The position numbers and the translations under genes were made by a program. Positions 47,757 to 57,718 of a DNA stretch of 64,000 nt are shown piece by piece. The stretch lies in NCBI GenBank assembly GCA_022059125.1, contig JAEUWY010000002.1, positions 4,216,001-4,280,000 on the forward strand, given 5' to 3'. Position 1 is the stretch's first letter. Every line of letters begins with the position of its first letter. The stretch comes from Corynespora cassiicola. Its lineage: Eukaryota > Ascomycota > Dothideomycetes > Pleosporales > Corynesporascaceae. The notes under the pieces are model-generated. The model searched no databases. It saw nothing but the letters and a program-made list of their open reading frames with translations, and was not told the origin of the DNA.

Positions 47757-48824
47757 TTTAAAGTGAGGTTTCCGGAATGTTGTCCAATCGCTGGTTTAAT
47801 GCAGAAATACTTTGGTGGTTTCGGCCAAGGTGAGCTTAAATCTAGAGAGGACGAGTTGGAGCGCAAAGTGGTGATGGGATGAGATGATGGAAGAATGTCG
47901 CCATTTGTATCTCAGGTCGGACCCCCACCTGCTGCGGGGCTGCAATTGCCGGCCTTCGGATTTGGCAGCACCACTACCATCCCGTGGTCGATTGATTATC
48001 CAATATCAGCTCCTTCTCCTATAAAGTCCGTTATCCTCGACCTCAAATCCACCCAACTCTTCTGACCTAAGCCTTTGTCGCCTATCTCCGGCCTTTGGAC
48101 GATTGCCCCACTGATGTCATAACGAACGCTTGTGGGAGCGTACGCTTCGCGTCGCTTATTCCGCGCTTATTCCGCCCTATCCACTGTGTACCGGACATGT
48201 TCGTTCATCATCAATCAGCGATTACTCGCATATCGTTTGTGAACGCGTCTTTTCAAGTTTGAAATGCATCTGGCCAGTAAGTCTACTTTTTTCCCGGAAG
48301 CTTCGGGGTTTAAGAACCAACCTGCAGTCATGATTATGGCTCTACCATGATGCATTGACGTCTCGTATATCGAATCAGGCTCACGATAAGGCTAGCTCTT
48401 CTCTGTGGTACCTTATTTAAACATCCTCGAAGCGCCTCGTCACTTTCGAGACATATCATGATTGAACAATGAATGGTTATTCTATCAGAGGGGGGCCATC
48501 GGCTTTTGTCGCGAGCATTACGCGCTAGCCCCACAAGAGTTGCGTAGCTGTCCAACCGTCGCCACATGGAGAAAAAGGCCTAGCTCCATCGAACCTGCAT
48601 GAAAACTCAGGTGGTAGCCCGCGGGACACCCCCTAGCTTGGTCATTTCGTGGCTGGTTCCTCCATCCTGGCACGTGGATCTGAAGCCCTGATCCTCCAAA
48701 AGAGCCATGCTCCACATACAAGGCGGGGCAGACGGCCTCAAAGGAGGGGCGAAACTTCTGCTGCCCCGTCCCTCCATTTCTCCTCTCCTCTTCTCGCCCT
48801 GAAACTCACAATTGCGATTTCAAA
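47757..48824. other. Intergenic region between divergent genes
   Basis: About 1.07 kb shared by the reductase and the MetE-like gene. A short direct repeat (CGCTTATTCCG, two copies near 48155-48176) is present. No gene supported. Confidence 0.5.
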
Positions 48825-50204
48825 ATGTCGACCGCTAAGAGGAACCCACCGTTCAGAGCCGAGCACTGCGGATCGCTGCTTCGTCCTCAGGAACTGGTCC
48901 AGAAACGATACGATGTTGCCGCAGGAAAGGCTACCCAGGCTGAACTTGAGCCATTAGAGGACAAGACGATTGCAGACGTTGTGAAGCTCCAGAAAGATGC
49001 TGGCCTCCACATCGTCTCCAGTGGAGAATACGCCAGGTTGGTTTGCAGGATTTTGGCTGAATAGCTGGGCGTAAGCTGACTGCTTTACCCAGACACATGT
49101 TCTGGGGTACCTTTTTCGAGGATCTCAATGGTATGAAGGAGCTCCAGCTCGGTGTTCTCAAGGGTTACGACGCGGACATGTTCCGCCCGTATGCGCCAGA
49201 CGTCAAGTCATTCATGGAGTCCAAGGAGATCCCCAACGCCGTCACCGTCTGCACTGGAAAGATTAGCCACCCCGGGCACTCCTCGTACCAACGCGAGGTT
49301 GACATCATGAAGAAGCTGCTCCCCGAGAACGAGTGGAAGAACATTAAAATTACCATGATCTCGCCGAGTTGGTACCACTTCAGATACAAGGCCGGCAGGA
49401 GTTACCCCAAAGACGTTTACGCCAACGACGAGGAATACTTTGCGGATGTTGCCAAGGCTTACCAGGAGGAATTAAAGTTTTTGCACTCCCAAGGAATTAG
49501 GAACATTCAGATTGATGACCCTAATCTTGCTTGTTAGTGCAATTCCCGTATCCAGTCAATAAGTCGCTGACTTGAGACACAGACTTTTGCTCGCAGGCCA
49601 TGCTGGATGGCTGGGCTGCTGATGAGCTGAACGACAAGACTGCCGATGAAATGTTTGACGCCTACGTACAGTTTTACAACAAATGCTTCGAACGCCCCGC
49701 AGACATGCATCTCGGTATCCACCTATGCCGCGGAAACTACGTCGGCAGCCGTCATTTCTCCGAGGGCGCATACGACATCATTGCAAAGAAGCTTTTCCAG
49801 GTACGGATTGTATTTTATCATTCTTAAAACTTTTTTTTGCTGACGTCATTTAGGACCTCAACGTCGACACATACTACCTCGAGTACGACACCCCTCGTGC
49901 CGGTGGCTTTGAGCCTCTCGCCCACCTTCCTCGGAACAAGAATGTTGTCCTTGGCGTTATCACCTCCAAGTTCCCCGAGCTCGAGAACGAGCATGAAATG
50001 GTGGTTCGCGTCCATCAGGCCGCCGACTTTGTTGCCAAGGGCACCGGCCAGTCTCGTGAGGAAGCTCTACAGCAACTTTGCGTTTCACCACAATGCGGGT
50101 TCGCGTCGCATGCCGAAGGAAACGCGCTGGGCTACGAGGACATGAGGAAGAAGCTGCAGCTTGTCAGGAGGATCGCCGATGCTGTCTGGCCAGGCCAGCC
50201 CTAA
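48825..50204 (+). CDS. Stand-alone MetE C-terminal-domain-like protein (UROD/MetE superfamily)
   Basis: Four exons (48825-49036, 49093-49532, 49583-49800, 49854-50204) give 406 residues. The fold is that of the catalytic half of cobalamin-independent methionine synthase. The start reads PPFRAEHCGSLLRPQEL, where substrate contacts lie. IQIDDPNLAYFCSQAM spans the second intron. GIHLCRGNYVGSRHF near 290 carries the His and Cys zinc ligands, and the last Cys ligand is in VSPQCGFASHAEG near 372. Full fungal Met6 has about 765 residues; this is only a single barrel, as in many fungal paralogues whose methyl donor and acceptor are unknown. I would not call it methionine synthase without tests. Confidence 0.88.
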
Positions 50205-50686
50205 AGAAGAGGTGTATTTGTATTATTTCGACACTATGGCATGAGTCATAACGACTTATAGCAACGAGAGAATTCGTGACTCGAATGCTGAGTTCAACAC
50301 GGCGTTCGGGGAAGATGCATGTGAAAACCTTCAACATCTGACAGATGGTGAGTATGCTATCGGGGGTTTTGATCGAAAAAGAAAAGAAAAAGTTGAATCC
50401 TGAGGCTCTCTCTTATCGACATTTAAAAAATATTATAACACTTATTACATCCTATTACATCATCTGCCTGTGCCTCGCGATCGCACTTATCACGTTCAAC
50501 CGGAGCCATTACGGACGCGTTTCATCCCCCCTCCACCCCCGCGACGCGAACTGCGTTTAACTTTTCGTTTACTTACACCATTTCTCCTCTTTTAACCTCA
50601 CATCACCTTTTTCATAGACTTACGATCCTATTTCTTATCATCCTTTTTCAGTCATTCAACTAACTCCTTATCGTACCGTTATCAAC
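50205..50686. other. Intergenic region, A+T-rich
   Basis: 3' flank of the MetE-like gene and a T/C-rich leader before the zinc-finger gene. Nothing else supported. Confidence 0.5.
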
Positions 50687-51686
50687 ATGCCTGGGTGTTA
50701 CCTCTGCAACCTAGAGTTTGTAGATGATCAGCACCTGATTTCAGATGAACATGCGAGATGCGAGAGGGAGATGCGGAATATTCACAGCGGTAGCGCAACA
50801 AGTCAACACTTGATTCCGCTTGAGCCCAAGTTCCAGTGCGAGAGCTGTCCACACAGGTTCCTCCTAGAAAAAGATGCCCGAGCGCACATGGACGCGGTGA
50901 AACACTGGGAATGTATAATATGTAACCAAAAATTCAATGCCGAGGGCTAAAAAAACAAGCACGTCAGCGAACACGATCTTCTACGAGCCGAGAATGAGTG
51001 CGAGTTTTGCCTTCAAAAGTTCGACAACAAACAAGCTGCTCGAAAGCACATGGATGACACCAACCATTGGCGGAAGCACTGGTGCGAATGTTGCAAGAAA
51101 GGGTTTCAGAACCAGAATAATACGAAGATGGCAAGTCAATTTGTCCTTACTTTATACGATTTGTTGCCAGGGGATGACTGCTCGGGTACATTGGAAGAGA
51201 TGGAGTCGTGCGGACATGAACTTCAAGTTTGGTCGTTGACCCTTCGAACCACTGAACATATGCTCACCAAGTTTACCATATTTCTCATCTTGCGGACAAA
51301 AAGCATGGCTACGCTATGCTGACAAGACACAGCACTGTCAAAGCAAGAAACATGCTGACAACAGCGCAAACGAAAACGAGAACCGATCAACCCAACATGG
51401 CAACAACATCTCGCAACCGGCTATAGTTTTCAATTCCGAGACCTCTACAGACCTCAATTCCTTCCCTGTTAAATGCGAGCCAGTTCATCAGGTTCAGAGA
51501 CGCAATTCTGACTATAGGGTAACCAAGAATTGGCGCAGTGATGTCAATAGAGGCTCTGCAATGACTACAAAATCCTTACCACAGCACCAATCGCGATATC
51601 ACTGCTTCAAGTGCTATGCCGGATTCCCAGACGAGAAACGGCTACACCGACATGTCTACGGTCTGAAACATAGATTATATTCATAA
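50687..51686 (+). pseudogene. C2H2 zinc-finger gene with a stop codon inside a finger
   Basis: Starting at ATG 50687, the frame encodes several C2H2 fingers: CYLCNLEF..., CESCPHRF..., and CIICNQKFNAEG followed by TAA (50948-50950). Read through, the same frame continues KNKHVSEH, which completes that third finger (CxxC then HxxxxH). A fourth finger follows (CEFCLQKFDNKQAARKHM), then a fifth Cys pair (CECCKKGF). The open frame then departs. A last finger reads YHCFKCYAGF and ends HRLYS and TAA at 51686. The region between about 51130 and 51590 needs an intron I cannot place; GCAAGT at 51131 is a possible GC donor. One C-to-T change (CAA to TAA) would explain the internal stop. Confidence 0.65.
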
Positions 51687-52170
51687 TATACTACTGCATC
51701 GGAAAACCATGTGCGCGCAGGTTCAAGATGCTAGTGGCGCTGTTCTAGTACTGCGAAATTGAGACGCATGGGCCGTACGCGCTAGCATAGTGGAGAGGAG
51801 ATGGTAGAATGTAAAAAGTAGGCAGAAAATGATTGGTTTCGGTTAGTTTCAAAGCTCTTCGGTAATCTTTTTACTCGAATCCACAATGTTTTTTTTTTTA
51901 AAAAAAAAAAAGCCAACACATACTGCACGCACTGACACATGTGGTATACACTTTTCCAACTGACTCGTTGATCCTGCTAACTAAGGCAAGAGGGTATCAT
52001 CCCCCAATCGTATTTCACACCAGCTTTCGAACCCTCCCAGTCATAACAGACCTTCTCAGGGTTCTACTCATGCCCTCTCATCTCTCTCCCGCGCACACAC
52101 ACCTATACACTTTCCCTCTCCTCACTCCCATACAACTTCCCCCATAACATCTCAACCCTAAACCTCATCC
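51687..52170. other. Intergenic region between convergent genes
   Basis: Contains the T11A12 run described separately and a C/T-rich tract (about 52080-52150). No gene supported. Confidence 0.5.
51889..51911. repeat. T11A12 perfect inverted run
   Basis: Eleven T followed directly by twelve A, a perfect hairpin-capable palindrome in the space between two convergent 3' ends. Such tracts exclude nucleosomes and are error-prone in sequencing. Confidence 0.8.
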
Positions 52171-54052
52171 CTAAACCTCATCCCTAGCCTCCTGCAGCAA
52201 AGTCACCCAGTCAATCATAACCCTCTCCCCATCATCCCCCTTGATGAGAGGATACAAATCCTTGAATCCCCTGCCCTCCTCTCTCGCATTCAACGTGCAG
52301 TGTGATTGCTGGACAGAAACACCATCGCACCCCTCACCATGAATCGGACATTTGGTCACATGGTCTGCGTCCTCGGCAGCAGGGGGCACAGCAGGAGTGA
52401 CAACAGCAGCCAGAGCAGCAGCAGCGGACACGCCAGCATCCCCCTCTCCCCGGATCGGAGCCGACACATCCATCGCCGACCCCTCGAGCAAGCTGGCCCG
52501 CGGGTTAACAGGCGACACCGGATTCGCGAGGTTATACGCCTCATTGAGAGCGAGGGACGCAGCACGAGGGCGCCCAGTGCTGGAACGACGAGGGCGCCCC
52601 GTCCCAATGGGTAAAGGCAAGATGCATGGAGGCTGTGCGCCTGCCTCGCTACCTGGATCCGTCTGTCCGAGGCCCGGGAGGGGGGGTGTGGGGAGCGGCA
52701 AGTCGCCAGGGGTTGTGGGACGGGAAGGTGCTGGTAGCCTTGGGGAGGCAATGGAGAGGCAGGCAATGCTGATTGAGAGCTCGGAGGGGTCGATGGTGTC
52801 TGTGTTGTGCGTTAGTATGGGCTCGGAAAGGGGGGGAAGGGGATGGTGGTGGGAGTGAAGCCTTACCCTCGCGCAAAGCAGCCAGCTGCGGAGTGCTGGG
52901 ACCCGTCTCGATGAGCTGATTCAAGTGCGGCGTCGAATTAACATACCTCAGGCCTCCCGGGTGGAGGCTCTGGGGCGACACGGTGCGCGAGGCCAGCGGA
53001 GTGTTGGAGCGCGAGGCGTGGCGCGAGCCTGGGGCCGACGCAGCGAGGTACTGGGCCCGGTCATGGGGGACGAAGAACTTGGAGGGAGAGGTCGGCTCGT
53101 ATGACTGGCCCTGGGGGTTAGAGATCATGAGGGCTGGGCCGGAGCGCGCGTTCGCCATGTACAGGCCGTCAGAGCCTGAGGATTTGTCAGAGACGGAGGC
53201 AGTGGGTGAGAGCGATTGGGCTCGGAGGCTACGCTGAGGCATGCCTGCATCCACAGGGGTGGAGTTGTAAGTCAAGGCTTGCTTCAGCGAGCCCAGGTGT
53301 CCTCCATCGTAGGGACCTGTGGGACTGTCAGAAACCAAGGTCGTGGGACTCGAGTCTGCGGAGCTACCGAGGAGATCAGTAGTCGATGACCAGGGCTGGA
53401 AAGCAAGGTTGCTCAATTTGTTTTCTTGTCCAAGTGATGAGAAGCTTCGAGATGGGGCCCATTTGTCAGGCTGGAGCACTGTTGGTGAGGCAGTGCGGAC
53501 GTTGTGGAGACTAAAGGGCGCCTGCAGCAGGCTGGGTTGTACAGGCCCACCTACAAAACCATCGTTCGCTGGTTCGTTTGCAGTAAAGGTGGTGGGAGCA
53601 GTTGGCACGACAGCCGACTGCTTGTTGGACTGTTGCGACTCGGGAGCTTCTTGGATAGTAGGCATCTGCGCGGCCGTTTGATCCCCTTGAGCCTGTGGGT
53701 TGCTATCTTCGGGCTCGATCTCGCTCTTCTCTTGTTGCTGTCTCGCCCACTCGTATATCATGCTGTTGTTTAGCGCCTGAAATTTCTGCTCTGGCTCGAG
53801 GTTGGGGGCATTGGGAATATAGAGCGGCGCGTTCGCGTCGACGATGCCAGCAACCATCATGCCCTCCTTCTTGGTAGCAAACGGCATTGGCTCAATTGGA
53901 TTGAGAGCCTGGCCGTATATGTAGTGACCTCGATAGTAGTAGGCAATACCCTTCTCAAGAGGGTGCAAGCCCATAAGTCCCGAAATGTAGACTTTTATCT
54001 TCTTGCTTGCCTTGTACTGGGCATTGCCAGCAGACCGCTTCTTGCGAGACAT
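52171..54052 (-). CDS. Large uncharacterised Ser/Pro-rich protein
   Basis: Two exons (54052-52867, 52799-52171) give 604 residues. The N-terminal 100 residues are ordered and basic (MSRKKRSAGNAQYKASKKIKVYISGLMGLHP), followed by AYYYRGHYIYGQAL and a helix ending YEWARQQQEK. Residues 120-390 are low-complexity Ser, Pro, Gln and Thr with many SP and TP sites, as in proteins phosphorylated by CDK or MAP kinases. The C-terminal third has a Pro/Leu-rich block, then an Ala/Val-rich part and a cluster CPIHGEGCDGV with a nearby HC pair that might bind metal. No known domain is recognised. The basic start suggests a nuclear location. I chose the ATG at 54052 because the upstream in-frame sequence is unlike protein. 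Confidence 0.65.
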
Positions 54053-54623
54053 TTCGTCGTGAGTCTCGTGTGAAAAAAGGCCGATTTCCAGTAAAAGGGT
54101 GGTTGTGAGGTTGAACTGAGCTTTTGCGGTGGTTGTTTGCGGCACGTGTAAACGAAGCGCAACTGGCGCTGAAGGGCGGCGACCGCGCATTTGGGCAGAC
54201 TACGACGAAGTGAAAGTGAAGAAGAGCAAATTTGCTTTGAACACGGAATACTGTAAGGAAACTGAAACCGAACCCCCTCTTCACCGCCCCGACAAGTTTC
54301 TGCAGCGAAACTCTCCCCGGCCGCATTGATGTGGAGCCGTTTTCCATCTTTTTTGAAGAGAACTTCAATCTTATGGCCGTAGAAATAGACATAGGGGGTA
54401 CGCTGGCAAACGAATCGCGCCGCGGAGGCAGAGGTCAAAATAACACAATCGCGATCAAGACTAGAAGACTCAGGTTGGACAGGAATTCAATGGATGGGAC
54501 AGACATGGTTGAAATGGCTCAAATCGATATTACAACAGATCGTTCAAAAAGAAAATTACGTTATACAACAAATCATTCGCCATCTGGAAACTCCTTCCCC
54601 GCAATCTCTTATCGACTGGAAGC
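54053..54623. other. Intergenic region, no gene seen
   Basis: Promoter of the large protein gene and 3' flank of the CHZ1-like gene; frames here are short. Confidence 0.5.
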
Positions 54624-55002
54624 TCACTTCCGGATTGCAGAGGTACCATCGTCTGGCCCTGGAAGGCCCTCCTCGTCACCTGGCTCGACATAGGAACCAG
54701 CCGCCTTGGTAGCCCCACGGGTACGACTTGATATGATGTTGTCTTCATCAATAGCATCCTTTTCGTCGCGGGCTGGAACAATTAGTCATAGACGGTAAAG
54801 ATAGTCGTAGTCAAAGCTCACCTAGCTGTTGGTCGGAATCGGCAACACTTCCGTCAATAGGATCCTCTACAGGAGCCTCATCATTTTGCACGGGTATGGT
54901 CGACTGACCGGTACGGCTCACGTAGTCATTGTCTTTGGGGTTGCCAGTAGGTGCGTCGGCGACAAAATCGTTGTGCTGCTCGTATTGGGCGTTGGCGGAC
55001 AT
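54624..55002 (-). CDS. CHZ1-like histone H2A.Z chaperone (small acidic protein)
   Basis: Two exons (55002-54822, 54772-54624) give 109 residues. The N-terminal 60 residues are acidic and disordered. After the intron comes DAIDEDNIISSRTRG, which resembles the CHZ motif (Ile-Asp-x-x-Asn-Ile, then Arg-Thr-Arg-Gly) that holds H2A.Z-H2B dimers, followed by an acidic tail. The overall size and acidity also fit. The motif comparison is from memory, so the family name is tentative; an unrelated small acidic protein is possible. The intron is well supported by GTGAGC and TTCCAG and restores the motif. Confidence 0.6.
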
Positions 55003-56434
55003 TTTTTTATGTTTGTTGAGAGAGAAGTGTTTGAGAGCAGTTGAAGAAGTATGTATTTAGGTAGTTTTGAAGAAAAGTGTTGTTGATGATTGAGTTGAAT
55101 TGATCCATCGACCTTAATATACATACTAACGTGAACATAGACACGTCATTAGATCAAAGTGGCTTTAGCCTCTGACGATGGTATTCAAGTCGAATCGGGA
55201 GGTGTTGGAATCATCGAGATGCTAGCTGCGATGGATAATATGACAGCAAAAAAATTGTCACCAAGGGACTGAACAAGCACGACAGTCTCCTGGAGGGTAG
55301 GAGATCGAGTCCGGCAACGATTCCGGGACCAATCGGCCTTGTTCAATTGCACGGATCGAAGCCAGGGGCGGGAGCTAGGACCTAGGACACGGTAAGCTTT
55401 GAATTGTACAAGCCGATCGTAGTATCATCGTCATGGGCGAATTGCCGCGAAGAGTTCGCTGCAATTGACCTCCGTACCACGTTCCCATTGGCGAGGCATT
55501 GGAAAATTGGACCATTCCATTCATGATCACGGCCACCGAATTGGCAAGTGCACACGGGCGCGGCGCAAAAGAGGCATTAAAAATACGGAACGGACATTCG
55601 TCGAGCAGCATGCTTTTGCAAGAAACGCCACCTCGTGGACCCTTATTACTGATCAAGCAAAAGCACACAAAACCCAGATAACCAGATACCCGACTGCTCA
55701 TTGAACAAACGTGCATACGAAGATCCCCACGCCTTGATCTCCAGCGAAGCCGTCCTCGTTTCGCTAGGAAGGTAACAGAGGCCTGGGTCCTCGAAGATTA
55801 TATTGTGCAAGGACCAAGCAAACGAAGATCTAACAGGAGGCGGCAGGAGATCGACGCAGAGAAGGATAACTAGTCCATAAGTCTACATCGAATTCGGCCA
55901 AAATCCGATTCGGCCATGGCTGGTTGACGCTGGGATAAAGCTTTGACGCGCAAAGTCGTGACGTCGTGAAGCTGTGTCCGCCGATTAGCCTGCCTCATCG
56001 GGCGAGCCCCACGATAAAGGTCCAGTAGCAGTCGACCACATGAATAAAGGGGCTTCCCAAGAGTTTATGACGAGTGCGTTCAACTTTTCACATCGATTGT
56101 GCGCGATTTTGCCAAAGGAACATGATTCAGAATGACATGTTTTGCGTCCATGACCTTTGTGGTGGGCCGGCAAGCCCTGCTTAAGAAGAAGCAGGCATGC
56201 GGCCCAGGTAGCTATATTACACGTGTATCCGCCGGATTCGTACTTGACAGCTTCCTTCATATCGTTACTGAAGAGATCTCCCAGCGCCCGCTTAAGAACC
56301 TAGAACAGTCATGATACGCCAAAGGGGAAGCTGACGATGCTGCTAAAGCAGTCTGTCGAGGATTCGTCAGTCTATTCGTGGTCTTCGGCCACAGCTTTCT
56401 TACGACCCCTATCCTAGGTCAGTTGTAGTCATTT
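55003..56434. other. Intergenic region, no gene supported
   Basis: About 1.4 kb with only short frames. The one at about 55465-55704 (plus strand) and its overlap on the minus strand lack family resemblance. Confidence 0.45.
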
Positions 56435-57494
56435 TTATGTGGGCATGTCGACATACCGCTTCTGAGGGGCAGCCTTCTGGGCAGCGACAGGGGCCTTTTT
56501 CTGGCCGCGCTTAGGCTTGGGAGCTTCGACTTCAGATTCGGTCGCATCGCCTTCATCTGAGTCTTCCTTGGGAGCGGCCTTCTTGGGGGCAGCCTTCTTG
56601 GGAGCAGCCTTTTTAGGGGCAGCCTTCTTAGGCGCGGTCTTCTTGGGCACCGGAACCTCCTCGTCGCTCTCAATAGCTCCACCGTCATCTTCAGATTCTT
56701 CCTTGGGAGCGGCCTTCTTGGGGGCAGCCTTCTTAGGAGCAGCCTTCTTCGGGGCGGCCTTCTTGGGCTTAGGGGCTTCTTCCTCGCTCTCGGGGGTCTC
56801 GTCTTCCTCCTTGGGAGCAGCCTTCTTGGGTCTACCCTTGGCCTTCTTAGGAGCCGGAGCCTCATCGTCAGCGTCCTTGGTAGACCGACCACGCTTCTTC
56901 TTTGGTTGGGCCTCTGGCTCCTCGATATCGTCGTCTTCGTCAGCAGCCTTCTTGCCCTTCTTCTTGGCAGCCTTGCCCTTCACACGGAAACCCTTTGCTC
57001 CAGGGCGGTTGCATTCGACGTCCTGGAATTGTTAGATTGAGTATGTATCAACACGTTCTGCGAAACTTACGCCCTTCCAGTCCTCATCGGGGACGTGACC
57101 GTGCTCCAAGGCGAACCGGACCTTTTCTTGAAAATCGTCTGGAATCTCATCATAGCCATCGACGAGGTCAAGGTCTTTGTTAGTGAATTCGATCAAGTTG
57201 TCAACCTGCGCTGGCGTGACACATCCCCTGATAAGCCGATTAGCTGGGAATCATGAGACGGCGATGCCGATACATACCAATGCTTGTAGGTCCAGGAGGT
57301 GTTTTCATGAATAGTAATGAGAGTTCCGAATCGGTACTCGCCCTTTGTGATCTTCTCGCCGCTATCTTTGCATTCCTTGTTCTTGCATTGCGCGCGGTTG
57401 TTGGGGGATACCTCTGAAGATGGCATCAGCTAGGAGCCCATGATTTTCTCAGCTCCAACGTGAAATCAGTCTTACCGACACGGTATCCAGGCAT
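56435..57494 (-). CDS. PARP-type zinc-finger protein with Lys/Ala/Pro-repeat tail
   Basis: Four exons (57494-57476, 57413-57278, 57227-57071, 57022-56435) give 299 residues. The N-terminal part is a PARP-type zinc finger: Cys pair in AQCKNKECKDSGEKITKGEYRFG (residues 13-35) and the His and Cys pair in WTYKHWGCV across the second intron. A helical linker (VDNLIEFTNKDLDLVDGY...) follows. From residue 120 on, the protein is a basic tail rich in Lys, Ala and Pro, with two blocks of AAPKK repeats separated by acidic Ser-Asp-Glu segments, like linker histone tails. There is no PARP catalytic domain in this frame, so the protein would bind DNA breaks or chromatin without ADP-ribosylating. The short first exon encodes MPGYRV. 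Confidence 0.85.
56562..56770 (-). repeat. Two AAPKK-coding tandem repeat blocks
   Basis: In the coding strand the 15-base unit for Lys-Lys-Ala-Ala-Pro recurs four to five times in each of two blocks (about 56567-56650 and 56701-56770). Synonymous differences between copies are few, so unequal crossing-over could change copy number. Confidence 0.75.
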
Positions 57495-57718
57495 GGCTGT
57501 GAGATTTCTGCCTTGTTGATTGATACGTGTTGCAGTGGGAATTGCTTATGCAATCGACGCGTGCGACGAGCGTGATTGAAAACAAAAACGGACACAAAGA
57601 GCCGACGTGAGCTGCAGCCACCAGTGTCCAGACAGCTCGTAGGATGTAATTGGTGACGGCGTAGGTGATGATTGTGTGTTAGGATGGAGTGGTGGGAGGT
57701 TGGCGGCAGATGCCATGA

